From DATCLS01 sp036563805 (lineage in GTDB: Bacteria > Actinomycetota > Acidimicrobiia > Acidimicrobiales > VFJN01): 64,000 bases of DNA. The stretch lies in NCBI GenBank assembly GCA_036563805.1, contig DATCLS010000007.1, positions 24,657 through 88,656 of the forward strand, written 5' to 3'. Numbering within the stretch: position 1 is the stretch's first letter; each line of letters starts with the position of its first letter. A program made the position numbers and the translations under genes. Under the pieces are notes generated by a model. That model was given only the letters and a program-made list of their open reading frames with translations. It had not been told where the DNA came from and did no database searches. This document shows positions 8,029 through 16,936 of the stretch, one piece after another.

Positions 8029-8895
8029 TCAGGTCAGGCCCAGCACCCTTTCGGCGTTGTGGCGGAGGAACTTGGGCCACACCTCGTCCTTGAACCCGAC
8101 CTGGGGCATCTCGGTCATGATCCGCTCCAGCGACAGCCCCATCGGGAAGTAGCCGGCGTAGATGATCTTGTCGGCCCCCCGGGTGTTGGCGAAGTCGATG
8201 ATCGCCTTGGGGTAGTAGCGGGGCGCGAAGGCGCTGGTCGAGTAGTAGAGGTTCGGCCACTTGAGCATGAGCTTCACGGCCAGCTCCGTCCACGGCTCGC
8301 ACCCGTGCCGCGTGACGAAGACCAGGTCGGGGAAGTCGTAGCAGACCTCGTCGATGAGCTCGACCTTCTGGGGGGCGAACTTGAGCCGGGGGCCGGGGAC
8401 GCCGGCGCACACGAACACGGGGATGCCCAGCTCCACGCACTTGGCGTAGATCGGGTACATCTTCTTGTCGTTGATGGCCACCTGGGGGAACGTCCCGGCC
8501 GGGAACATCGTGACGGCCTTGATGCCCCAGGTCTCGTAGTCGCGGACGATCTGCCGCACGGCGTCCATGCCCTCGTTGGGGTCGACCGAGTTGCAGGGGA
8601 TGAACCGGTCGGGGTGGTCACGCAGGGCCTTCTCGCCCGTCCCCTGGACGCCGACCATGCCCTTCTCGATGCCCCAGGTGTCCATCTCCCGCAGCGTGAC
8701 CGCGACGGGATCGGAGACGTCCTTGAGCTCCTTGTCGGGCGGCTGCTTGAACATGTACTCGGCCGGGAACTCGAACTCCTCCCGCGACTGGCGGTCGCGG
8801 GTCTGGCGGGTGATGAAGGCGTAGGTGGCCTTCATGTCCTTGGCCGGGAAGCCGATCATCGTGTCGATGATCCCGACGTCAAAGGGGGCGTCCAT
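8029..8895 (-). CDS. Amidohydrolase-2 family protein with degenerate metal site
   Basis: This 288-residue protein belongs to the ACMSD/LigW-like amidohydrolase-2 family by overall pattern (WGIEKGMVGVQG, KAVTMFP, DLVFVTRHG, FLRHNAERVLGL at the end). Active relatives begin with HxH or DxH on the first strand and carry SDxPH near the end. Here these read DTMIG and AGYFPM, so several metal ligands and the catalytic Asp appear to be missing. It may be a non-catalytic partner of one of the three intact paralogues nearby, or use different chemistry. The ribosome site is GGAGGAGAC. The next gene upstream is the paralogue at 8937, 41 bp away, so the two are probably co-transcribed. Confidence 0.75.
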   Translation of the reverse strand: MDAPFDVGIIDTMIGFPAKDMKATYAFITRQTRDRQSREEFEFPAEYMFKQPPDKELKDVSDPVAVTLREMDTWGIEKGMVGVQGTGEKALRDHPDRFIPCNSVDPNEGMDAVRQIVRDYETWGIKAVTMFPAGTFPQVAINDKKMYPIYAKCVELGIPVFVCAGVPGPRLKFAPQKVELIDEVCYDFPDLVFVTRHGCEPWTELAVKLMLKWPNLYYSTSAFAPRYYPKAIIDFANTRGADKIIYAGYFPMGLSLERIMTEMPQVGFKDEVWPKFLRHNAERVLGLT

Positions 8896-8936
8896 GGTCG
8901 TGGGGTCTCCTCCGGTTGAGCCGGCTCTGGCGGGCG

Positions 8937-10142
8937 TCAGGCCGCGGCGGGGACGCGGGGCGTGGCCAGGCCCCGGCCGTTGTCCCGCATGATCGTGCGG
9001 ATCTCGTCGTCGTCGAAGCCGCGCAGGTCGTCGACGAACGCCGTCGGCTCGGCCAGGCCCTCGGCGTGGGGCCAGTCCGACCCGAACAGCACGTGGTCGA
9101 CGCCGATCTCGTCGGCCAGGCCGCGGATGTCGTCCTCGTAGAACGGCGCCACCCACACGTGGCGGCGGAACGTCTCGATCGGGTCCTCGGCGAAGGCGTC
9201 GGGGACCTGCTTGTAGAACTTGCGGAGCCGGCGGAACAGCTCGGACACCCAGGCCGCGCCCATCTCGATCATGGCCAGGCGCAGGTTCGGGTGGCGCTGG
9301 AACACGCCGTGGATGATCATCGCCCCGATCGTCTCGGTGGCCGGCCGATCGGTCATCAGCAGCGTGCGGAACGGGTCGTAGCGGAACGCCTCCATCTCCG
9401 CACCCGCGCCCCAGTCGTCGGCGTAGCGGCCGTAGCCGCTGTCGCCGGAGTGGTAGCCGATCGTGATGCCGGCCTCCTCGGCCAGGCTCCAGAACCGGTC
9501 GAACTCCGGGTCGCCGGGCGAGCGGCCCCCCGAGGCGGTGAGGATCGGGCCGGTGCGCAGGCAGACGATGCGGGCCCCGGCCTCGAGCACCCGGGCCAGC
9601 TCGGCCTCGGCCGCCGCCGGGTCGGTCAGCGACAGCATCGGCGCCGCGAAGATGCGGTCCTGGTAGGCGTAGCCCCAGTCGTCCTCCAGCCACCGGTTGA
9701 AGGCGGCGAAGCTGGCCTGGACGGCCGGGATGTCGGGCAACAGGGCCTCCTCGATGCCCACGCCCAGCGTGGGGAACAGGAAGCAGCCGTCGAGCCCCTG
9801 GCGGTCCATGACCGCCAGCCGGGCGTCGCGGTCGCGGTACTCGGGGTGGTCGGCGATGCGCTCGAGGTCGCCGAACGCCTCCCGGATGTCGCTCGCCGGC
9901 TGCTTGCCCCGGAAGTACAGGTCGAGCGAGCCCGGCCGGGCGATCGGGTCGAACGTCGGGTTGGGGATGAACCGGCAGATGCGCCCGCCCGCCAGGAGCC
10001 GGGCCTTGCCGTCGATCTCCGCCCACTGGATGCCCCGCTTGCGGAAGCGCGGGTCGAGGTGGCGGGTGAACGCGTCCGTGGCCTCGTAGTAGTGGTTGTC
10101 GGCGTCGAACGCGGCGAAGTCGACTCGGGCCATGACCGTCAT
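8937..10142 (-). CDS. Amidohydrolase-2 family hydrolase or decarboxylase
   Basis: This 401-residue TIM-barrel protein keeps the family's metal site in a DxH version: FDADNHYYE at about 12-20, IGYHSGDSG in the middle, AMIEMGAAWVSELF, and FGSDWPHAEG near residue 367. ACMSD-type members decarboxylate aromatic or unsaturated acids without redox cofactors; others hydrolyse lactones. The substrate is unknown. TAGAAT on the coding strand (10154-10159) is a likely -10 box, 11 nt before ATG 10142. A second Met lies three codons in. It is probably transcribed together with 8029-8895. Confidence 0.82.
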   Translation of the reverse strand: MTVMARVDFAAFDADNHYYEATDAFTRHLDPRFRKRGIQWAEIDGKARLLAGGRICRFIPNPTFDPIARPGSLDLYFRGKQPASDIREAFGDLERIADHPEYRDRDARLAVMDRQGLDGCFLFPTLGVGIEEALLPDIPAVQASFAAFNRWLEDDWGYAYQDRIFAAPMLSLTDPAAAEAELARVLEAGARIVCLRTGPILTASGGRSPGDPEFDRFWSLAEEAGITIGYHSGDSGYGRYADDWGAGAEMEAFRYDPFRTLLMTDRPATETIGAMIIHGVFQRHPNLRLAMIEMGAAWVSELFRRLRKFYKQVPDAFAEDPIETFRRHVWVAPFYEDDIRGLADEIGVDHVLFGSDWPHAEGLAEPTAFVDDLRGFDDDEIRTIMRDNGRGLATPRVPAAA

Positions 10143-10283
10143 TCTGAAACCCGATTCTACCCGCCGTCAATCGCGCCCTGCTGACGCAGCGCCTGGCGGC
10201 GGCCCCGTGTGGCCGGCGCCGCCCTGCCCCGCCGAGCACCACGGCGCGCCGGCTCGTGGGGGCCCAGGGGGATGCGGAGCGGG

Positions 10284-11423
10284 TCAGGGGATGCGGAGCG
10301 AGACGTAGATGGGGTGCTCGTCCGGGGCCTCGCCGGCGAGGACGCGGAGGGCGGTCTCGGCCCGGTCGAGGGGCAGCTCGTGGGTGCGGAGCGGGGCGAC
10401 GCGGTCGGTGGCGGCGGCCAGGTAGGCGAGCGCCTGCTCGTATGCCTCGAAGTCGGCGGACCGGGCGCCGACGACCCGCAGACCCCGCAGCACCAGATCG
10501 TCGACCGGCACGCCGTCGACGGTCCGGCCGCCCTTGAGCCCGGCCAGCACCACCGTGCCCTCGGGCCGGACGCAGGCCAGCGCTTGGAGCACCGGCGCCG
10601 TCGCCCCGGCGCTGGCGTCGATGGCCACGTCGACCAGGGCGCCGCCGGTCGCCTCCCGCACCGCGGCCTCGACGTCGCCGGCCGGCCCCGCGGCGTCGAC
10701 GTCGACCGTGACGTCGGCCCCGAGCGCCCGGGCGGCCTCCAGGCGGTGGGCGTCGGTGGACCGGCCGGTCGCCACGATCAGCCCAGCGCCGGCGGCCCGG
10801 GCGGCGGCCACGCAGGCCAGGCCCCGCTGCCCGGCGCCCAGCACGAGCACGCTCTGCCCGTACCGCAGGCCGGCCAAGGTCGTCGCCCACCGGAACCCGT
10901 TGGCGAAGGCGTTGAACAGCGCGGCCGTCCCGGCGTCGAGCCCGTCGGGCACCCGGTGCACCACCGAGCGGGGGTGGAGCACCATCAGCTCGGACCAGCC
11001 GCCCCACAGGCCCGGCGGGTGGGCCACCGGGATGAACCCGTAGGCCATCGGCGCGGGCGACCAGCCCTGGCAGGAGACGTAACGGCCGGACAGGCACCAG
11101 GCGCACGTGCCGCACGGGAGGTTGGGCTCGACGGCGACCCGGTCGCCGGGCGCCACGCCCCACCGGGCCGCGGCCTCGGGCCCCACCGACTCGACGACGC
11201 CGACCACCTCGTGCCCGGGCACGACCGGCCCGGCCGGCCAGGTGGAGCCGACGAACCCGCCGTGGAACTGCTCGACGTCGGTGCCGCACAGCCCGCAGGC
11301 CTCGACCCGCAGAAGACCCCAGTCGTCGCCGAGCTCGGCCTGCTCGAGGCGACTGTAGGACCGAACCTCGATCTTCTCCGGGCCCAGCAGCGTGGCGGCC
11401 CGCACCGAGCCGGGACCCGCCAC
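10284..11423 (-). CDS. Zinc-dependent medium-chain alcohol dehydrogenase
   Basis: This 379-residue protein has the GroES-like and Rossmann domains of MDR dehydrogenases. Catalytic zinc ligands are the Cys in ACGLCGTD and the His-Glu in PGHEVVG. The structural zinc loop is CGTCAWCLSGRYVSC, where four Cys can be counted. The nucleotide site is VLVLGAGQRGLA. It should oxidise an alcohol or reduce an aldehyde with NAD(P). GTG 11423 overlaps the TAG stop of the upstream amidohydrolase by one base, which implies translational coupling; a GTG six codons later is possible. It is the last gene of the aldolase-amidohydrolase-dehydrogenase operon. Confidence 0.88.
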   Translation of the reverse strand: MAGPGSVRAATLLGPEKIEVRSYSRLEQAELGDDWGLLRVEACGLCGTDVEQFHGGFVGSTWPAGPVVPGHEVVGVVESVGPEAAARWGVAPGDRVAVEPNLPCGTCAWCLSGRYVSCQGWSPAPMAYGFIPVAHPPGLWGGWSELMVLHPRSVVHRVPDGLDAGTAALFNAFANGFRWATTLAGLRYGQSVLVLGAGQRGLACVAAARAAGAGLIVATGRSTDAHRLEAARALGADVTVDVDAAGPAGDVEAAVREATGGALVDVAIDASAGATAPVLQALACVRPEGTVVLAGLKGGRTVDGVPVDDLVLRGLRVVGARSADFEAYEQALAYLAAATDRVAPLRTHELPLDRAETALRVLAGEAPDEHPIYVSLRIP

Positions 11424-12682
11424 TAGAACGCGTCCGGGTCGGCCTGGACCGCCTCCGGCACCGGGTGCCGGTACAGCTTGGCGGCGTTCTCCCAGGTGAT
11501 CTTGCGGATGTCGTCGGCCGGGAGGCCCCCGATCTCTTCGTCGATGACCCGCTGGGTGTGGGGCCAGGTCGAGTCGCAGTGCGGGTAGTCGGCCTCGAGC
11601 AGGATGTTCTCGACGCCGATGCGGTCGCGCAGGGCGAACGATGACTGGTCCTCCACGGCGCAGAACCAGAAGTTGCGCTTCAGCACCTCGGCCGGCGTCA
11701 GCTCGTCCTTCCACGTCCCGTACATCTCGTGGTAGCTGAGCATGTGGTCGAGGCGGTCGAGCAGGCCGGCCACCCAGCCGATCCCGCCCTCGGACAGGCA
11801 GATCTTGATGTCGGGGAACCGGGTGGGGATGCCCGAGTACAGCCAGTCGACGGCGGCGTAGATGGCGTAGGCGAAGAACAGGACGCCGACGACGTCGGGC
11901 GGGGCGTCGTCGGTGGTGGCGGGCGAGGCGCCGGACGAACCGATGTGCAGGTTGACGACCGTGCCGGTCTCGGCGCAGGCCCGCATGATCGGATCCCAGT
12001 GGCCCGAGTGCACGGTGGGCAGGCCGAGGTTGGCCGGCTGCTCGCTGAACGACACGGCCTTGAAGCCCCGCTCAGCGTTCTCGTAGATCATCTTCGCCCC
12101 GAGCTCGGGGTCGAGCATCCAGGGGATCTGGCAGGGGATGATGCGGCCCGGGTAGGTGCCGGCCCACTCCTCGATGTGCCAGTCGTTCCAGGCCCGGACG
12201 CAGGCCTCGGCCAGGTCGCGATCGGACGTGGTCTGCTGGAGCCGCTGGCCGGCGAACCCGGGCAGGAACGACGGGAAGTTGAGCGACGCGTAGATGCCGT
12301 TGAGGTCCATGTCGCGGATGCGCTCGTGGATGTCCCACGCGCCCCGCCGCATCTCGTCGAACCGGGCCGGCTCGAAGCCGTACTCGCTCACCGGCCGGCC
12401 CACGACGGCGTTGAACCCGACGTTGGGCAGCTCGACGCCGTCGTAGACCCACGTCTGCCCGCCGTCGTCCTTCTCGACCACCTTGGGGGCGCGGTCGGCG
12501 AAGCGGGCCGGCACGCGTCCCTCGAACGTGTGGGGCGGCTCGACGATGTGGTCGTCGACCGAGATGACCGTGTACTTGCGCGGAGCCCGCTCCGGCTCGG
12601 GCAGGAACGTCACGGTGCGCTCGGCGCCCGTGGCCGCGGTGGTGAAGCTCAGGTCGGAGGCGAGATCGTCGATGTCCCGCAT
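11423..12682 (-). CDS. Amidohydrolase-2 family hydrolase or decarboxylase
   Basis: This 419-residue protein keeps the metal-site motifs: ISVDDHIVEPP (about 39-49, a DxH version), VVNLHIGSSG, CLSEGGIGWVAGLLDRLD, and LLEADYPHCDS near residue 373, which holds the catalytic Asp. It therefore looks active, unlike the paralogue at 8029. The family covers non-oxidative decarboxylases and C-C or lactone hydrolases. The ribosome site is GAGGAGGAC. It lies 36 bp after the class II aldolase and overlaps the alcohol dehydrogenase, so the three form an operon governed by the GntR site at 13532. Confidence 0.85.
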   Translation of the reverse strand: MRDIDDLASDLSFTTAATGAERTVTFLPEPERAPRKYTVISVDDHIVEPPHTFEGRVPARFADRAPKVVEKDDGGQTWVYDGVELPNVGFNAVVGRPVSEYGFEPARFDEMRRGAWDIHERIRDMDLNGIYASLNFPSFLPGFAGQRLQQTTSDRDLAEACVRAWNDWHIEEWAGTYPGRIIPCQIPWMLDPELGAKMIYENAERGFKAVSFSEQPANLGLPTVHSGHWDPIMRACAETGTVVNLHIGSSGASPATTDDAPPDVVGVLFFAYAIYAAVDWLYSGIPTRFPDIKICLSEGGIGWVAGLLDRLDHMLSYHEMYGTWKDELTPAEVLKRNFWFCAVEDQSSFALRDRIGVENILLEADYPHCDSTWPHTQRVIDEEIGGLPADDIRKITWENAAKLYRHPVPEAVQADPDAF

Positions 12683-12718
12683 GCGGGTCCTCCTCGGTCG
12701 GTCTCAGTCGAGAGCGTC

Positions 12719-13537
12719 TCAGTCGAGAACGTCGGGCTCGTCGCGCAGCAGCTGACGCACGGCCCCGGCGAAGTACACGTCGGCGGCCCGCTCGAGCAGC
12801 GACGCTTTCATGCCCACGAGCACGCCGGGCGAGATGGGCCGGGGCTCGCGGCCCGTGAGCATGACGTCGTAGGCCAGGCGGCAGGCCCGGTCGATGCTGG
12901 CGGCCCGGTAGGTGGCGACCTCCAGCGTGTCGCCGGTCACGATCACGCCGTGGCTGGCCAGGATGACGGTGGTGCCGTTGCCGATCTGCCGGGCCAGGTC
13001 GGCGCCCAGGTCCGCGCTGTCGACCTCGCCGGAGTACTCGTCGACGAAGCGCAAGTCGCCGTGGAACATCGCCCCGGTCTGGTGGACGATGTCGGGCAGC
13101 ACCCCGAGCGCGGCCAGCACCGTGACGTGATAGGGGTGGTTGTGGATGACCACGCGGGCGTCGGGCCGGACGCGGTGCAGCTCGGTGTGGATGTGGATCG
13201 CCGGCGTGACGTCCCACCGCCCGGCCACCACCCGCCCGTCGGGGTCGACCGTGCAGATGTCGCTCGCCGACAGCTCGCGCCACCACAGGCCCCAGGGGTT
13301 GACGAGCATGGTCTCGTCGCCCGGCCGCTGCCAGGTGATGTGGCCGGCCATGTTCTCGGCGAAACCCTCGCGGGCCAGAACCCTGAAGGCGCAGGCCAGC
13401 TTCTGCTCGTCGGTCAGGTCGCGGCCGATCGGGGGCATGACCGACGGTGTCCACACGGCGGCGCCGCCCCGGCGGACACCGTCCTGCTCGGGCGCGGCCG
13501 GGCTCGGCACAGCCTGGCTTTCCGTGGCTCTCATCAT
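12719..13537 (-). CDS. Class II aldolase/adducin family protein
   Basis: This 272-residue protein contains the class II aldolase fold: FAENMAGHITWQRPGDETML (about 60-80), VIHNHPYHVTVLAALG with the HxH zinc ligands, and SHGVIVTGDTLEVA with the third His. FucA/AraD-type enzymes cleave sugar phosphates by retro-aldol chemistry; others act as epimerases or decarboxylases. ATG 13537 is followed directly by a second ATG. There is no ribosome site, and TAATCT lies 5 nt upstream, which suggests a leaderless mRNA; an ATG at 13438 would remove a non-conserved tail. The start region lies inside the GntR operator 13532-13547. The gene is divergent from GntR/FCD gene 13577. Confidence 0.83.
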   Translation of the reverse strand: MMRATESQAVPSPAAPEQDGVRRGGAAVWTPSVMPPIGRDLTDEQKLACAFRVLAREGFAENMAGHITWQRPGDETMLVNPWGLWWRELSASDICTVDPDGRVVAGRWDVTPAIHIHTELHRVRPDARVVIHNHPYHVTVLAALGVLPDIVHQTGAMFHGDLRFVDEYSGEVDSADLGADLARQIGNGTTVILASHGVIVTGDTLEVATYRAASIDRACRLAYDVMLTGREPRPISPGVLVGMKASLLERAADVYFAGAVRQLLRDEPDVLD

Positions 13538-13547
13538 GTATAAGATT
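13532..13547. promoter_or_regulatory. GntR/FCD operator S1 (aldolase / regulator divergent promoter)
   Basis: The site reads CATCATGTATAAGATT and matches AATCTTMTAKAAGATT at 13 of 16 positions. It covers the start codons of the aldolase gene and lies about 30 bp before the GntR/FCD gene, so one bound dimer could control both directions. Confidence 0.65.
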
Positions 13548-13576
13548 AGGAAAACAGCGGAAGGGGTGTCAACGGC

Positions 13577-14383
13577 GTGAGCGACCAGGAGCCCAACGGT
13601 CCCGTCCGCCAGCTGCGACCCCGCCACGTGGCCGAGCTGGTGGCCGACGAGCTGCGCCGCCGCATCCTCGACGGCGAGCTGCCCGACGGCAGCCTGCTGC
13701 CCAAGCAGGAGGACCTGCTGGCCGAGTTCGGCGTCAGCCGGCCGTCGCTGCGGGAGGCGCTCCGCATCCTCGAAGCCGAGCACCTGGTGAGCGTGCGGCG
13801 GGGGAAGCTGGGCGGCGCCGTCGTGCACCGGCCGGTGGCCGACAACGCCGCCTACACGCTGGGGCTCGTGCTCCGGGCCCAAAACGTGGGCGTCGACGAC
13901 GTGTCGACCGCGCTCCACCACATCGAGCCGGTGTGCGCCGCGCTGTGCGCCGCGCGTCCCGATCGGGCCACCGAGGTGGTGCCGCAGCTCCGCGCCATCC
14001 ACGAGGCCGCCCGCGCCTGCATCGACGACCCGCACGAGTTCGTGGTCGTGTCCCGCAAGTTCCACGAGGTGCTGGTCGAGCGGTGCGGCAACGCCACGCT
14101 CCGGCTGGTGGTGGGCACGCTGGAGAAGGTGTGGTCGGCGCACGCCCGCGAGTGGGCCGAGCAGAACGTGCCGCTCGGGTTCCCCGACCGCGACTACCGC
14201 CAGCACGGGTTCGACGACCACGAGCTGCTGCTGCGGCTCATCGAGCGGGGCGAGGCCGAGGCGGCCTCCCGCGAGGCCCGCCAGCACCTCGAGTGGGCGC
14301 CCGTGTACTCGATCGACGAGGAGAACCGCGTGGTGCCGGGCCTGCTCCACGGCCCGGGCCACGGTCCGGGAGGTGCGCCATGA
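13577..14383 (+). CDS. GntR-family transcriptional regulator, FCD subfamily (paralogue 1)
   Basis: This 268-residue regulator has a winged-helix GntR domain (about 15-85: VAELVADELRRRILDGELPD, then FGVSRPSLREALRILEAEHL) and a C-terminal FCD effector domain (about 95-240). In the FCD domain, SRKFHEVLVERCGN and FDDHELLLRLIERGEAE hold likely metal-binding Asp/His residues that contact organic-acid effectors. The start is GTG with GGAAGGGG upstream. It overlaps the PhyH gene by ATGA and is divergent from the aldolase operon across site S1. It is very similar to the regulator at 24315, and the two probably read the same DNA motif. Confidence 0.9.
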   Translation: MSDQEPNGPVRQLRPRHVAELVADELRRRILDGELPDGSLLPKQEDLLAEFGVSRPSLREALRILEAEHLVSVRRGKLGGAVVHRPVADNAAYTLGLVLRAQNVGVDDVSTALHHIEPVCAALCAARPDRATEVVPQLRAIHEAARACIDDPHEFVVVSRKFHEVLVERCGNATLRLVVGTLEKVWSAHAREWAEQNVPLGFPDRDYRQHGFDDHELLLRLIERGEAEAASREARQHLEWAPVYSIDEENRVVPGLLHGPGHGPGGAP

Positions 14384-15201
14384 CCCTCGTGACCGACGCC
14401 GACGCCGCCGAGCACGCCGAGCGGATCGCCCGGGACGGCTACACGATCCTGCCCGCCGTCGTCCCGCCCGACCTGGTGGAGCGGCTGGTGACCGCGATCG
14501 ACCGGACGATGGCCGCCCTCGACGTCCCGTTCGGCACCAACCGCTTCCTGGGCGAACGCACGCGGCGGATCTTCAACCTGCTGGCCCGCGACCCCGTGTT
14601 CGCCGAGGTGCCGCTGTTCCCGCCGGCGCTCCGCATCGCCGAGTCCGTCCTCGACGACGGGCTGCTGCTGTCGTCGCTGACCGCCATCGAGATGCACCCC
14701 GGGCAGGACGCCCAGCCGTTCCACTGCGACGACGGCTCGATCCCGCTGCCCCGGCCCCACGTGCCGCTCACCTGCGTCGCCATCTGGGCGCTCACCGACT
14801 TCACGCCCGACAACGGCGCCACCCGGCTCGTGCCCCGCTCGCACCGGGCCGACCGTCGGCCCCGCAAGGGCGAGCAGCCCGAGGAGTGGGTGGAGGCCGT
14901 CATGCCGGCCGGCAGCCTGCTCGTCTACGACGGCGGTGTGTGGCACGGCGGCGGGCCCAACCGCAGCGACGCCCGCCGCCTCGGCATCGTCTGCAACTAC
15001 TGCGCCGGCTGGGTGCGCCACGAGGAGAACCAGCTGCTGGCGCTCGACCGGGAGGTGGTCGCCGCCTTTCCGCCCCGGCTGCGGCGCATGGTCGGCTACG
15101 GCGTCTACCGGGGCCTCATCGGCCACGTCGACCAGGTCGACCCGGCCACCTGGTTCGACCCCGGAGCCGAGACCGACCTCGTGTGGTCGCGCATGCGCTG
15201 A
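14380..15201 (+). CDS. Phytanoyl-CoA dioxygenase (PhyH) family Fe(II)/2-oxoglutarate oxygenase
   Basis: This 273-residue protein shows the PhyH double-stranded beta-helix motifs: QPFHCDDGS gives the HxD iron ligands (about residue 115), and VWHGGGPNRSDARRLG gives the distal His plus the Arg that binds 2-oxoglutarate. Members hydroxylate acyl-CoAs or other small molecules, including phosphonates in PhnY/TmpA. Its start overlaps the regulator's stop (ATGA), so it is translationally coupled to the GntR/FCD gene. The HD-domain protein at 21993 resembles the usual second enzyme of PhnY/PhnZ pairs, which is suggestive. The substrate is unknown. Confidence 0.85.
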   Translation: MTLVTDADAAEHAERIARDGYTILPAVVPPDLVERLVTAIDRTMAALDVPFGTNRFLGERTRRIFNLLARDPVFAEVPLFPPALRIAESVLDDGLLLSSLTAIEMHPGQDAQPFHCDDGSIPLPRPHVPLTCVAIWALTDFTPDNGATRLVPRSHRADRRPRKGEQPEEWVEAVMPAGSLLVYDGGVWHGGGPNRSDARRLGIVCNYCAGWVRHEENQLLALDREVVAAFPPRLRRMVGYGVYRGLIGHVDQVDPATWFDPGAETDLVWSRMR

Positions 15202-15324
15202 CGCGCTGACCCGGGCGCCTCACCCCGCCGCTGGAGGGGGCCCGCCGGCGGGGGCGCCGCCCCTCCGGCCCGCGGGCGGGAGACTGGTCGGGAACCGCCC
15301 GGGCGGCGCGGACACGAAGGCGCC

Positions 15325-15366
15325 GGCTGAGTCGTCCCGGCGAACCGGGACCGGGACGGCTCAGCC
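15325..15366. terminator. Bidirectional terminator hairpin, 16-bp stem
   Basis: Positions 15325-15340 pair with 15351-15366 over 16 bp with a single G-U type mismatch, around a 10-nt loop. It sits between the convergent PhyH and livF genes and overlaps the livF stop codon. Confidence 0.7.
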
Positions 15367-16083
15367 CGCGACCGGGGTGTCGGCGCTGACGCCCATGGCG
15401 GCGCGGTAGGCGTCGTCGAGGGCGTCGGCACCGGTGGCGGTCGCCACCACCTCGCCCCGGACGAGCACGACGCCCCGGTCGACCACCCGGCCCACCGGGC
15501 CCAGCGACGGCTCGGCCACGACGACCGCCGTGCCCTGCTTGCGGGCCAGGACCGCCACCGTGTCGGCGAGCTCCTCGACGACCAGCGGGGCGAGGCCGGT
15601 CGTCATCTCGTCGAGCAGCAGCACGCGGGGCGAGCCCATCAGCGACCGCGACACGACCAGCATCTGCTGCTCGCCGCCGCTCAACACGCCGGCCAGGTTC
15701 TTCGCCCGCCGCCTCAGGATCGGGAAGCGGTCGAGCGCCTCGTCGACCGTGCCCCGGTGGAGCTTGAGCAGGTCGGCCATGAGCTGGAGGTTCTCCCGGA
15801 CGGTGAGCCGGGGGAACAGCTGGCGGCCCTGGGGCACGATGGCGATGCCGGCTCGGGCCCGTTCGGTGGCCTTCATCCGGCTCACGTCCTCCCCGTCGAC
15901 GGTCACCGTGCCCGAGGCCCGGACCGACCCGTACAGCGCCAGCAGCAGGCTGCTCTTGCCGGCGCCGTTGGGCCCCACGACGGCGGTGACCGTCCCGCCA
16001 GGAGCCTCGAGCGCCACGTCGGTGAGAGCGGTGGCCTTGCCGTAGCGGACCGACACGCCGCGGGCGACCAGCTCATGTGCCAT
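15361..16083 (-). CDS. livF: Liv-type ABC importer ATPase (LivF)
   Basis: This 240-residue ATPase has Walker A GPNGAGKSS, the LivF-type segment GIAIVPQGRQLFPRLTVREN, signature LSGGEQQM and Walker B VLLLDEMTTGLAP. The Met replaces the usual Pro after Glu in Walker B, and the D-loop is retained. The H-loop position reads VAEPSLG, as is usual for LivF (E instead of H). The start overlaps the end of livG by 11 bp. It is the last gene of the livKHMGF operon and ends in the hairpin at 15325-15366. With LivG it powers uptake through LivHM. Confidence 0.9.
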   Translation of the reverse strand: MAHELVARGVSVRYGKATALTDVALEAPGGTVTAVVGPNGAGKSSLLLALYGSVRASGTVTVDGEDVSRMKATERARAGIAIVPQGRQLFPRLTVRENLQLMADLLKLHRGTVDEALDRFPILRRRAKNLAGVLSGGEQQMLVVSRSLMGSPRVLLLDEMTTGLAPLVVEELADTVAVLARKQGTAVVVAEPSLGPVGRVVDRGVVLVRGEVVATATGADALDDAYRAAMGVSADTPVAG

Positions 16084-16936
16084 CGGCCGCACCTCCCTTC
16101 GCCGCGCCGCCGGCCGCGGTGGGGTCGGCCGCCGCACCGCCGGCCGCCCCACCGCCGGCCCTCGTGCCGAAGTACACCCGTTGCATCTCCTCGCTGCGGA
16201 GGCAGGCGACCGGGTCGCCGTCGAACACCACCCGGCCCTGGTCGAGCAACATGATCCGGTCGACCAGCGACGCCACCAGGTCGACGTTGTGGTCGACCAG
16301 GATCACGCCGTGGCCCCGGGCCCGCACGTCGCGGATCGCCTCGCTGATCCCGGCCACGCCGTTGGCGTCCGCACCGGCGAACGGCTCGTCGAGCAGCATG
16401 ACCAGCGGGTCCTGGATCAGCGCCCGGGCCACCTCGACGAGCCGCTGCTCGCCGAGCGTGAGGTCGCGGCACCGGCGGTCGATGTCGCCGACCCGCACCT
16501 CGCGGGCGATGGCCTCGACGGCCGCCTCGTCCTCGGCCGGGGCCGAGCCCACCACGCCGGCCAGCGCCGAACGGAGCATGGCCAGCGGCCCGCCGTTGCG
16601 CCGGGCGGTCCGGCCGAGGGCCAGGTTCTGGCGGACGGTGAGGTCGAGGGCGAGCTGGGGGTATTGGAACGTGCGGGCCAGGCCGGCCCGGGCCCGGCGG
16701 GAGGGCGGCCCACCCAGCGGCCGGCCGGCCAGCGTCAGCGTCCCGCCGTCGGCGGCCTGGATGCCCGACACGAGGTCGACCAGCGTCGTCTTGCCTGCGC
16801 CGTTCGGGCCGACGAGGCCCAGGATCTCGCCGCCGGACAGGACGATGTCGGCCGAGTTGACGGCGACCACGCCGCCGTAGCGCTTGACGAGGCCACGGCC
16901 CTCGAGCAACGGCCGGTCGGAAACCCGGTCAGCCAT
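16073..16936 (-). CDS. livG: Liv-type ABC importer ATPase (LivG)
   Basis: This 287-residue ATPase has Walker A GPNGAGKTT (about 43-51), the LivG-type ARTFQYPQL Q-loop, signature LTLGEQRL and Walker B VMLLDEPFAG, followed by ILVDHNVDLVASLVDRIMLL, the H-loop characteristic of LivG. Its last 30 residues form an Ala/Gly-rich low-complexity tail (GGAAGGAAADPTAAGGAAKG), absent from most homologues. It overlaps livM upstream by 8 bp and livF downstream by 11 bp, a fully coupled operon. Confidence 0.92.
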   Translation of the reverse strand: MADRVSDRPLLEGRGLVKRYGGVVAVNSADIVLSGGEILGLVGPNGAGKTTLVDLVSGIQAADGGTLTLAGRPLGGPPSRRARAGLARTFQYPQLALDLTVRQNLALGRTARRNGGPLAMLRSALAGVVGSAPAEDEAAVEAIAREVRVGDIDRRCRDLTLGEQRLVEVARALIQDPLVMLLDEPFAGADANGVAGISEAIRDVRARGHGVILVDHNVDLVASLVDRIMLLDQGRVVFDGDPVACLRSEEMQRVYFGTRAGGGAAGGAAADPTAAGGAAKGGAADGT

